Shown one piece after another: positions 19,650 through 27,414 of a stretch of 64,000 nucleotides of DNA; within the stretch, counting starts at the first letter, position 1; the number at the start of each line of letters is the position of its first letter. The position numbers and the translations under genes were made by a program. The stretch is from positions 1-64,000 of the forward strand of contig JAQGHQ010000478.1 in assembly GCA_028288765.1 (NCBI GenBank), read 5' to 3'. This DNA is from Gemmataceae bacterium (GTDB taxonomy: Bacteria; Planctomycetota; Planctomycetia; Gemmatales; Gemmataceae). The notes under the pieces were generated by a model, which saw only the letters and a program-made list of their open reading frames with translations, was not told the DNA's origin and did no database searches.

Positions 19650-21239
19650 TCAGACGTTCGCCGGCACGACCTCGGGCGGGACGTTGTCCGTCGGCTTGAG
19701 GCGGTCGCGGATCTGCCGCGAGGCAACGCGGTTGACCACCTCCAGGTACGCCAGGGCGCTGGCCTCGATCACGTCCACGCTCACCGCCCGGGCCCGGGAC
19801 AGCTTGCCGCCGTGGTCGATCTCGACCTGGGCCTCGCCGAGGGCGTCCATGTCCTGCGTCACCGACCGGACCCGGTAGTCGACCACCTTCACCGAGATCC
19901 CGGTCACCCGGTCGATCGCCTTGAACAGGGCGTCGATCGGCCCGTTCCCGATCGCCGCGTCCCGCTTCACCGTCCCGTCCGCCAGTCGGAGGGCGACCGC
20001 GGCCGAGGTCTGCGACCCGGTCCCGGCGGTGCTGGTGAACCCGACCAGGCTCCACGTGCTCCCCGTCCCGCTCTGGAGCTGGTTTTCGGCCAGCGCCTCG
20101 ATGTCCGCGTCGTAGATTTCCTTCTTCTTGTCGGCGAGCTTCTTGAACTCGTCGAACAGCCGGTTCAGCTGGTCGTCGGTGAGGTGGTACCCGAGGTCGG
20201 TCACCCGCTGCTTCAGGGCGTGCCGGCCACTGTGCTTGCCGAGGACGAGTTCCGTCCGCGGGATGCCCACCTCTTCGGGCTTCATGATCTCGTAGGTGCT
20301 CCGCTCCTTGAGCATCCCGTCCTGATGGATCCCGGCCTCGTGCGCGAATGCGTTCTGGCCGACGATCGCCTTGTTCCGCTGCACCGCCATCCCGGTAATG
20401 TGCGACAGCTTCCGGCTCACCGGGTAGAGGTGGCGGGTGTTGATCCCGGTGGACAGGGCGTAGAAGTCCTGCCGGGTGCGGATCGCCATCACCACCTCTT
20501 CGAGGGCGGTATTCCCGGCCCGCTCCCCGATCCCGTTGATCGTGCATTCCACCTGCCGGGCCCCTTCCTGCAGGGCGGCCAGGCTGTTCGCCACGGCCAG
20601 CCCGAGGTCGTCGTGGCAGTGGACGCTCAACACAACCTTGTCGATCCCGCGCACCGTCTTCTTCAGGTGGCGGATGACCGCGGCGTAGTGGGTCGGGACG
20701 GCGTACCCGACCGTGTCCGGGATGTTGAGCGTGGTCGCCCCGGCCTCGATGGCCTTCTCGACCACCTCGGTGAGGAAGTCCAGTTCCGTCCGGGCCGCGT
20801 CTTCCGGCGAGAACTCGATGTCTTCGCAGTAGCCCCGGGCCCGCTTCACCCCTTCGACCGCCCGCTTGATCACCTCATCCCGGGACATTTTGAGCTTGAA
20901 CTCGCGGTGGATCGAGCTGGTCGCGAGGAAGACGTGGACCCGCCCCCGGGCGGCGTCCTTGATCGCCTCCGCCGCCCGGTCGATGTCCGCCGGGTTGCAC
21001 CGCGCGAGCCCGCAGATGATCGGGCCGCGGACCTCCCGGGCGATCGCCCGGACCGACTCGAAGTCCCCGGGGGAGGCGATCGGGAACCCCGCCTCGATCA
21101 CGTCCACCCCGAGGTCGGCGAGCGCCCGGGCCATCTCCATCTTCTCGCCGAGGTTCATGCTGCACCCCGGGCTCTGCTCCCCGTCCCGCAGGGTGGTGTC
21201 GAAGATGATCACCCGCCCCGGGTCGGTCGTCGCTCCCAT
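19650..21239 (-). CDS. leuA: 2-isopropylmalate synthase
   Basis: A 529-residue enzyme for the first committed step of leucine synthesis: acetyl-CoA plus 2-ketoisovalerate to 2-isopropylmalate. The catalytic barrel begins with IIFDTTLRDGEQSPG; the metal ligand signature VHCHDDLGLAVANS and the FAHEAGIHQDGM segment are intact. The C-terminal 130 residues match the LeuA allosteric (leucine feedback) domain. The start is the ATG preceded by GGAGATGAACCG; a longer frame upstream would run through the terminator hairpin and is rejected. An attenuator lies immediately upstream (21265-21465), so expression is probably controlled by charged leucine tRNA as well as by feedback. No other leu gene is adjacent. 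Confidence 0.95.
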   Translation of the reverse strand: MGATTDPGRVIIFDTTLRDGEQSPGCSMNLGEKMEMARALADLGVDVIEAGFPIASPGDFESVRAIAREVRGPIICGLARCNPADIDRAAEAIKDAARGRVHVFLATSSIHREFKLKMSRDEVIKRAVEGVKRARGYCEDIEFSPEDAARTELDFLTEVVEKAIEAGATTLNIPDTVGYAVPTHYAAVIRHLKKTVRGIDKVVLSVHCHDDLGLAVANSLAALQEGARQVECTINGIGERAGNTALEEVVMAIRTRQDFYALSTGINTRHLYPVSRKLSHITGMAVQRNKAIVGQNAFAHEAGIHQDGMLKERSTYEIMKPEEVGIPRTELVLGKHSGRHALKQRVTDLGYHLTDDQLNRLFDEFKKLADKKKEIYDADIEALAENQLQSGTGSTWSLVGFTSTAGTGSQTSAAVALRLADGTVKRDAAIGNGPIDALFKAIDRVTGISVKVVDYRVRSVTQDMDALGEAQVEIDHGGKLSRARAVSVDVIEASALAYLEVVNRVASRQIRDRLKPTDNVPPEVVPANV

Positions 21240-21264
21240 CGGTTCATCTCCATAGGCGTAAACG

Positions 21265-21298
21265 AAAAAAGGCCCCGGAACCAAGAGTTCCGGGGCCG
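21265..21298 (-). terminator. Rho-independent terminator in the leuA leader
   Basis: A perfect 11-bp stem (21271-21281 with 21287-21297) and 5-nt loop, followed on the leuA strand by six T at 21270-21265. It ends 25 bp before the leuA start, so it would stop transcription before leuA. This is the terminator of the attenuator described in the findings. Confidence 0.88.
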
Positions 21299-21318
21299 TG
21301 ATTACCGCAGGGTTGGGT

Positions 21319-21402
21319 TCAACCGTCGCGGAATGGGAGGCGGCCCCGGACATGCCGGAGGAGTCGAAGAAGCCCCCCAAGAAGTTGCGGCATCTGGTTC
21401 AT
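21319..21402 (-). CDS. leuL: Leucine-rich leader peptide of leuA
   Basis: A 27-codon ORF with six leucines among residues 7-15, arranged as three adjacent pairs (LL-GG-LL-R-LL). Four of the six are CTT, an unusual leucine codon for this GC-rich DNA. It ends 21 bp before the terminator stem. The DNA of codons 18-21 (21341-21350) is perfectly complementary to the 5' arm of the terminator (21289-21298), so it can form an antiterminator. No strong Shine-Dalgarno sequence is visible; ATG codons at 21402 and 21393 are both possible starts. The gene symbol is used by analogy with classical leucine leader peptides. Confidence 0.75.
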   Translation of the reverse strand: MNQMPQLLGGLLRLLRHVRGRLPFRDG

Positions 21403-21436
21403 CGGCTGAGTCCGAGACGGTGTTTCCCTACCCAAC

Positions 21437-21465
21437 AGTGTACGAGCAGCCCGGCGGTCGTTCAA
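21437..21465 (-). promoter_or_regulatory. Predicted sigma-70-like promoter of leuA leader
   Basis: On the leuA strand, TTGAAC (21465-21460) and TACACT (21442-21437) are separated by exactly 17 bp. Each hexamer matches 4 of 6 consensus bases. Transcription would begin near 21430, about 28 nt before the leader peptide ATG, which is what an attenuated operon needs. Confidence 0.5.
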
Positions 21466-21565
21466 TTCCGGTTCGGTTTTCTGCTTTCTCCCGACCGGGC
21501 GAGAGCCGGCGGTCTCGTTCACGCCAAAGCCCGTCCGGCCCCGGCCCGGAGCCCGAAGCGGGTGA

Positions 21566-23500
21566 TCACCGATCACCCCGATACCTGCCGAAGCGGGGGT
21601 TGCCAGGCTGATTCCGGTTGAGCAGCTTGTCGTACCAGCCCACCCCGGCGTTGACGACCGGGGCGAGGCCGCCGCCCTGGACCTTCGGCTGCCACACCTC
21701 GACCCGCAGCTCGCTCCCGGATCGCCGGACGGCAACCTGGGCCGGGGCGAGGCCGTCCAGGGACTTCAGTAGGGTTGCCCACGCCTTCGACTCGTCCTGC
21801 TTCTGGTCGTTGGCTTGGTCGGGGGCCTCCTCGGAAGGCCTGACCTTTGTCCCCGGGGTGACCGGGGTGATCGGCACGACAGGTCCGTCCGGCCGGGTAT
21901 CCTCCGTCAGCAGCCGGAACACCCCGCCGAAGCCGAGCGTGCCGAACACGGCCACGGGGTCCGCGGGCGCGGCCACCCCGCCGTTCGCGGGGACCACCGA
22001 AGCCGCCTCGTCACCGGCCGCCGCGGCGGCGACAAGCTTCCGGTCGAGCCCGACCACGAACACCCCGTCCTTCCGCGCATAGTGGACGGCCGCCTTCCAC
22101 GGCAGCGCGCCCCCGGGGAGCGACAGCACCTTCACGCCGTTCACCGTCTCGGAGGACGGCTGGGGCGGGTCGGAGTGGCCCAGCTCGGCGACGAGCTTCG
22201 GGAGGAAGTCTTCCCACCCGGCCGCCGCGTCGGGGCCGTTCGTGTGCAGCACGAGCATGGGCAAGTGTCGTCCGCCCTTCGGGATCTCCTGCTTCGCGGG
22301 CAGGAGCACCGTCACGGCCCGGGTCTTGCCGATCAGCCCCGCCGCGACCGAGAGCTTGTACTTGGCTTCCCACTCTTTGATCGCTTCGCCCGGGAGCTGG
22401 CCGAGCTCGCCGTCCGCCTTTGCCATCGCGTCGAGCAGCCCGATCACGGTGGCGGCCCGGTCTTTCTCGGGGAGCGTGACCGCGACCGCGAACGTGGCGG
22501 GTGCCGGCGCGTGGTGCAACAACTCGACCTTCACCCCGGCCCCGGCCAGGAAGTCGAAGAGGGGACTCTTGTGGGCGGGGTCGAACACCCCGGCGACGGT
22601 CACCGACACCCCCCCGTCACGGAACCAGGCGCACCCGGCCAGGTACCGGACGGCTTTCCCGTTCGCCACCAGCCGGAACCACCCGAGGGCGTCCGGCTCG
22701 ATGGTACCGCCCTCGTTCCGCCGGGCCTCGTCGTACCTGGCGCAGAACTCGGGGGCGTTGGCGAAGAAGAATAACCCCGGACGGCGGTGAGAGGCGGCCG
22801 CCTCCTTGAAGGCCGGGGTGCCGGCGAGAGAGCCCTTCTTTTTTCCCTGGAACCGCGTCACCACCTCGCCCACCGCCGCCTTGCTGGTCCCGGCCACGAA
22901 CAGGCCGGGGATGTAGGCGAGTGTCAGCTCGTGGGTTCCCTCGGTGGGGGGCTTGTCGTTCGCGAGCCGTTGCTGTCCGGTGTTCGGGTCGAAGGTGTAG
23001 GCCGGTTGGCGGAACTGGTAGACCGGTACGTCGCCCAGCGTCCCCACCTTCCGGACCGTCGTCATGGTCAGCAGCGCGCGGGCGGCGAGGCCCGCGGCCT
23101 GGCTGTCCCCGGTCAGAACCGCCCCGGCGACCTCGGCGTCGCCCTGCTCGTTGAACCCGGTGAGCCCGACCGCCACCCCCCGGAACTTTCGGACCTCTGC
23201 CGCCATCTCGGGTGAAGCCAGAAGCCCGAGGAAGGCGAGCTGGTCCTTGCCCACCAGGTCCCGCGCGTCCTTGGCGGCGTCGCGGCGGGAGTGGATAAAC
23301 GCGATGCTGTCTGCCAGCGCGGTGCCCTTGACCACCGCGGCAAGTTCGGGCCCGAGGGCGGCCGGGTCGTGGAGCTCGGCGTAGGCGAGAGTGCCCGGCG
23401 GGAAGAGGTCGGCCGGGTCGGTCACGTCCGCAGCCCGGCCGGCCGGGGCGCAGACCACCGCCAGGAAGACGGCGACGACGGACCGGTGGAGCGGGTTCAA
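21566..23500 (-). CDS. Large secreted protein, unknown
   Basis: A 644-residue protein starting at a TTG eight bases after GGAG, giving a compact signal peptide (NPLHRSVVAVFLAVVCAPAGRAA); an ATG 54 bp upstream is the alternative. The mature part has no recognised domain. Its repeating pattern of hydrophobic strands with sequences such as LPMLVLHTNGP and VFVVGLDRKLVAAAAAG suggests a DUF3352-like fold of two similar halves. It is followed by the leuA leader. Probably a periplasmic or outer-membrane associated protein; no function assigned. Confidence 0.75.
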   Translation of the reverse strand: MNPLHRSVVAVFLAVVCAPAGRAADVTDPADLFPPGTLAYAELHDPAALGPELAAVVKGTALADSIAFIHSRRDAAKDARDLVGKDQLAFLGLLASPEMAAEVRKFRGVAVGLTGFNEQGDAEVAGAVLTGDSQAAGLAARALLTMTTVRKVGTLGDVPVYQFRQPAYTFDPNTGQQRLANDKPPTEGTHELTLAYIPGLFVAGTSKAAVGEVVTRFQGKKKGSLAGTPAFKEAAASHRRPGLFFFANAPEFCARYDEARRNEGGTIEPDALGWFRLVANGKAVRYLAGCAWFRDGGVSVTVAGVFDPAHKSPLFDFLAGAGVKVELLHHAPAPATFAVAVTLPEKDRAATVIGLLDAMAKADGELGQLPGEAIKEWEAKYKLSVAAGLIGKTRAVTVLLPAKQEIPKGGRHLPMLVLHTNGPDAAAGWEDFLPKLVAELGHSDPPQPSSETVNGVKVLSLPGGALPWKAAVHYARKDGVFVVGLDRKLVAAAAAGDEAASVVPANGGVAAPADPVAVFGTLGFGGVFRLLTEDTRPDGPVVPITPVTPGTKVRPSEEAPDQANDQKQDESKAWATLLKSLDGLAPAQVAVRRSGSELRVEVWQPKVQGGGLAPVVNAGVGWYDKLLNRNQPGNPRFGRYRGDR

Positions 23501-23751
23501 AGCGGCACTCCAGGAGGGAAGTGGTGCGGGTGGTTCGTCCACGTCGGGAATCAATCCGTCTCCACGGTACGGCCGAACCGGACGATCCGCAAGCGTGGAC
23601 GGCGGATCGAGTACTGGTAGGTCCGGCGCGACCCGGACCTGCCCGGATTGCCACGAAAACCAAGTGCAAGAAAATCCATCTCGGCCCGTAATCTTAGTGA
23701 TCGTTGTGACAGGGGGTCACGCCGACTTCAACCAACCACTCGGGAGCTGTC

Positions 23752-24468
23752 ATGCCAGCCCAGCTTTGGGACGAGAACCATCCCGGCATTTACGTCGAGA
23801 ACAGTGCCCCGTTCTTCTCCCAGACGTGCGCCGCGCTGAACTCCATCCGGACCAAGGACGTGGGCAAGAACCTTCTCAAACTCATCAGCCATAACTGCCG
23901 GTACTACACCGAGGCCGGGACCGGACAGACGGGGGAAACGGACCGGTATGTGGTGATCATCCCGACCGTCGGGGATGCCGGGAACACCGAGAACACCCGG
24001 CACGTCGCCCGCGAGTTGGCCACCATTCACCCGAGCGATCTGGTTCAAATCGTCGTCGGCAAAGGGAGCGGCTCGTCGGTTTCATTTCACTCGACCCGGA
24101 CGACCATTGGAACGCCCCCGAACCAGCTGGTCCGCCCGCCGTTCATCGGTCTGGCCCACGAACTGATTCACTCCCTGCACGCGCTGACCGGCGACCTCCT
24201 CAAGCCGTACGACTCGGACTGGAGCAGTACCGGCGGGGCCGCCCACGAAGAGGCCCGAACGGTCGGCCTGGGGATGTATTCGTCCGAGTTTTTCTGTGAG
24301 AATGCGATCCGGGCGGAACACGGCCTCACCCGGCGGACGAACTACGGAGGGTTGGACATGTCGCACCTCGTTCCCCTCGTCACGCGGTCGCGGTCCAGCG
24401 CGGTATCGTCCCCCTCGCCCGGGCGGGCACGCTCTAACGCCCTGATCGGCGGCCACCGGCGGGTGTGA
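23752..24468 (+). CDS. M91-like zinc metallopeptidase
   Basis: A 238-residue protein with the zinc motif H136-E-L-I-H140-S-L-H143 and a downstream H165-E166-E167-A-R-T segment that could give the third ligand. This layout matches the M91 family, whose best-known member is the NleD effector protease of enteropathogenic E. coli; related domains occur in many environmental bacteria. There is no signal peptide. The C-terminal 45 residues are Ser/Arg-rich and look disordered. It stands alone on the plus strand between minus-strand genes; no secretion genes are adjacent. The family call is from the motif and size. Confidence 0.72.
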   Translation: MPAQLWDENHPGIYVENSAPFFSQTCAALNSIRTKDVGKNLLKLISHNCRYYTEAGTGQTGETDRYVVIIPTVGDAGNTENTRHVARELATIHPSDLVQIVVGKGSGSSVSFHSTRTTIGTPPNQLVRPPFIGLAHELIHSLHALTGDLLKPYDSDWSSTGGAAHEEARTVGLGMYSSEFFCENAIRAEHGLTRRTNYGGLDMSHLVPLVTRSRSSAVSSPSPGRARSNALIGGHRRV

Positions 24469-24613
24469 CCAGCCGGCCTTGCATTCGTCGGGCGTGTCGG
24501 GCCGGCTATGAGGGCTCGACGGCAGCGGTACGGCGGCTCCATTGCGGGCCTGGCTACACCCTGTGAATGCCACGGCCCTTATCCCACGTGCCGGCCACCC
24601 GCATCCGGGCGGG

Positions 24614-27226
24614 TTACGGCGGGGTGACCTTCGTCCGCCCCAATGCGGCCGCGGCCTCGACGGTCAGCCGGGCCGCGGCCGGGCCGGCCGCCCACTTCTT
24701 CAAGACCTCGCGGGCCTCCGGCGAGCTGATCCCTTCCAACACCTCGACCGCCCGCAGCGCCCGCAAGTCGTCGGGCCGCGTCGGCGGCCCTTCGATCTTC
24801 GTGAGCACCCCGGCCGCCAGGGTCCGCACCTCCGGGCTCGCGGATTGTTCGACGGCGGCCCGGACCGCCGGCCCGGCCGCCGCGCCGATCGCTTCCAGGT
24901 CTCGCGCCGCGGACTGGCGGGTGAGAAAGTCTTCGCTGCCCAGGGCGGCGACCAGCTTCGCGACCCGCTCGGCCGGGGTCGCCGTCGGGACCGGGATTTT
25001 GTCGGCAAGGAGCTTCACGGTCTCGGTCGGGGACCGGTACAGGAATTCAATCCCCCGCTGCGCCTGGGCCGGATCCGGGGAGGCCAACATCCGCAGGGCT
25101 TCGTCCGCGCCGATCGCCCCCACCGGCCCCTTGCCCCCCGGCTGGGCCGACAGGTCCCACACCAGGGCGGTGCCGTCTGCCGCGGTGGAGACGAGAGTCT
25201 TTCCGTCTGCCGACAGGGCCAGTCCGGTCACCGTCCCGTCGTGCCGGTCGAGGTTCACGACCGGGTTTCCGGTCGCCACGTCCCAGACGGTGATCAGCCC
25301 GTCCTGCCCGCCGGTAATGAGGCGCTTTGCGTCCGGAGTGAACTCCGCAATCCCGACGCCCGCGTCCGCCGCCGGGTACTGGATCCGGCGGACGACGGTC
25401 CCGGTCCGCAGGTCGAAAATGACCGCCTCGGCGTCGCCCCAGGCGGCGAGATGCCGCCCGTCCGGGGCGAACGTCACGCCGCCCGGGTTCGGGATCGCCT
25501 CGATCTCGAACCGCTTTTTCCCAGTGCCGACCTCCCAGACCGAGAGCGGGGACGTGGTGACGGCGACGAGCCGACCGTCCGGCGAGATCCCGATCCGGAG
25601 CGGGTTCTCCGCCGGGCCGACGGGAAACGCACGGACCGCCTTGCCCGTCTTGACGCTCAGGACCGAAACCGCGCCCCCGCTCACGAGCGCAATCCGGTCG
25701 CGGTCTCCCGTACAGAACGAAACACCCACCGGGGTTTCAGCTGGTGCGGGTATCTTGGTCGTGACTTTCCCGGTTATTCCTTCGATGATCTGAACCTCGG
25801 ACCCCTCCCCGGAGGGGATCTGAACGACTGCCAGACCCGACCTGGCGTCCCAGGTGACCTGGCTACCGGGTTCGACGGGGAGCTCGTACACCTTCCCGGG
25901 CTTTCCGGTGAGGGGGTCGAACGTCCGGACCTTCCCCTCGGCATCTACACAGGACACGGTTTTCCCGTCGGCGGAAAAGCCGGGATCGGAAACGACCGGC
26001 AGGCGCTCGACCTCCGGCCCCTTCCCGGTCTTCGGCTCCCAGATCCGGATTCCCCCGCTCTCGTCGACGGCGGCGGCGAACGCCGCGTTCGGGGCCAGCG
26101 CGAACGGGGCCCGCACGGTCTTCTCCCCGTCCCCGGGCAACGGCCACGACTCCTTTTTCTCCCCGGTCGCGGCGTCGTAGCGCGTCACGGTCCCGTCGGG
26201 GAACTGGCCGAACACCGACTTGCTGTCGGAGCTGAAGCGGCAGTTCAGGACCGGGTTTTCCGGCGGGGTAAAGCCCTCCTCCGGTTCCTCGGCGTCGAGG
26301 GAGTACACGCGGAGCTGGTCGCCCGCGATGGCGATCCGCTTCCCGTCCGGGGCGAAAGCGAACTCCGGCAGGTCGGCCTGCGTTTGATACGTCCGCACCC
26401 GCTTCCCAGCCTTCAGGTCCCAGAGCCAGATGCCCGTCTTCTGTCCCGCGGCGGCAAGCCACCGGCCGTCCGGGGAGAAGCCCATCCGCAGCGGCGGCTG
26501 GTCCCCGGCGACCTTCAGCTCGGAGCGGGTGTTGCCGGTCTGGAGGTCGATCAGGACGACCTTGTGTTGCGTGCCGGCGGCGAGCGTGCGGCAGTCCGGG
26601 TGAACGGCGATGATGGAGACGTTTTCCGGGAGAGATTTTTCCGGCAACTCCCGCACCGCACTCCCGGCCGCCGGGAGCCAGATCTTGCACCGGGTGTCGT
26701 CGCCGATCACGACACTCCCGTCGCGGGCGAGGACGGCCGTCGTGACCGGGACGTTCAGCCGGGCGACCTCTTTCCCGGTCGCGGGGTCCCAGAGGCGGAT
26801 ACCATCCTCGGCCGGGGAGATACTTCCGAGGAGCTTCCCGTCGGGGGTGAACGCGAGGCCGGACGGTTCGTTTCCGTGCCGCAGGCGGACCGTACCCAGC
26901 CTGGCAACCGCACCGGCCGGGAGTGGGTCGCCGTGGCGGTCGAACCGCGAAGGGCCGGCCGGGGTGGGGGCCGACGGGCGGATGGGCCGGAGCTGACCGG
27001 CCCGCGGCCCCCCCGGTCCGCCGGGGGCCGGCGGGGGAACCGGAGGAGCTGGGCGAACGGCCGGCTGCACGCGGATCAACGCGACAGGAGGACCGCCGAA
27101 CGGGTTCGGGAGGACGGCCTGCAGCCCGACCAGGGCACATCTCTCGGCCAGCAGGTCGGTCGGAAAGGCCGCGAGCACCACAAGCACGAGCACAACGACC
27201 GACCCGCACCTCGTCCACCGGATCAT
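24614..27226 (-). CDS. WD40 repeat protein, secreted
   Basis: An 870-residue protein. A signal peptide (VVVLVLVVLAAFPTDLLA) is followed by a Pro-rich linker (about residues 50-85), then about thirteen WD40 or beta-propeller blades between residues 105 and 700, recognisable by repeats such as GISPDGRLVAV and LWDLKAGKRV. The last 150 residues form a helical HEAT-like domain (SEDFLTRQSAARDLEAIG). This combination is common in Gemmata-type genomes, where it is thought to be a scaffold. A strong GGGGGAG precedes the ATG. It is 188 bp downstream of the CxxCH protein gene. Confidence 0.85.
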   Translation of the reverse strand: MIRWTRCGSVVVLVLVVLAAFPTDLLAERCALVGLQAVLPNPFGGPPVALIRVQPAVRPAPPVPPPAPGGPGGPRAGQLRPIRPSAPTPAGPSRFDRHGDPLPAGAVARLGTVRLRHGNEPSGLAFTPDGKLLGSISPAEDGIRLWDPATGKEVARLNVPVTTAVLARDGSVVIGDDTRCKIWLPAAGSAVRELPEKSLPENVSIIAVHPDCRTLAAGTQHKVVLIDLQTGNTRSELKVAGDQPPLRMGFSPDGRWLAAAGQKTGIWLWDLKAGKRVRTYQTQADLPEFAFAPDGKRIAIAGDQLRVYSLDAEEPEEGFTPPENPVLNCRFSSDSKSVFGQFPDGTVTRYDAATGEKKESWPLPGDGEKTVRAPFALAPNAAFAAAVDESGGIRIWEPKTGKGPEVERLPVVSDPGFSADGKTVSCVDAEGKVRTFDPLTGKPGKVYELPVEPGSQVTWDARSGLAVVQIPSGEGSEVQIIEGITGKVTTKIPAPAETPVGVSFCTGDRDRIALVSGGAVSVLSVKTGKAVRAFPVGPAENPLRIGISPDGRLVAVTTSPLSVWEVGTGKKRFEIEAIPNPGGVTFAPDGRHLAAWGDAEAVIFDLRTGTVVRRIQYPAADAGVGIAEFTPDAKRLITGGQDGLITVWDVATGNPVVNLDRHDGTVTGLALSADGKTLVSTAADGTALVWDLSAQPGGKGPVGAIGADEALRMLASPDPAQAQRGIEFLYRSPTETVKLLADKIPVPTATPAERVAKLVAALGSEDFLTRQSAARDLEAIGAAAGPAVRAAVEQSASPEVRTLAAGVLTKIEGPPTRPDDLRALRAVEVLEGISSPEAREVLKKWAAGPAAARLTVEAAAALGRTKVTPP

Positions 27227-27414
27227 GAGATCTCCCCCGCGCTGCTGGGTCGGTCTTCGTCTGGCCCGGTCCGGTGGCCGTCAAAACCCGGACCGATCCC
27301 GGCGGGCTCCCCGCCCGGAGGTCGGGCATTTCGCCGGAGACGGCCGTCCCGTTCGCCGCGGCCAGGCACAACCTCGTCACCCACCGGGCGGCCGGCCGTC
27401 TCCTACCGACTATC

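Noticed and set aside
19452-21611. A 719-residue plus-strand open frame over leuA
   Set aside because: It is antisense to leuA, has no homology-like pattern and runs through the terminator and palindrome. The opposite strand encodes an intact leuA.
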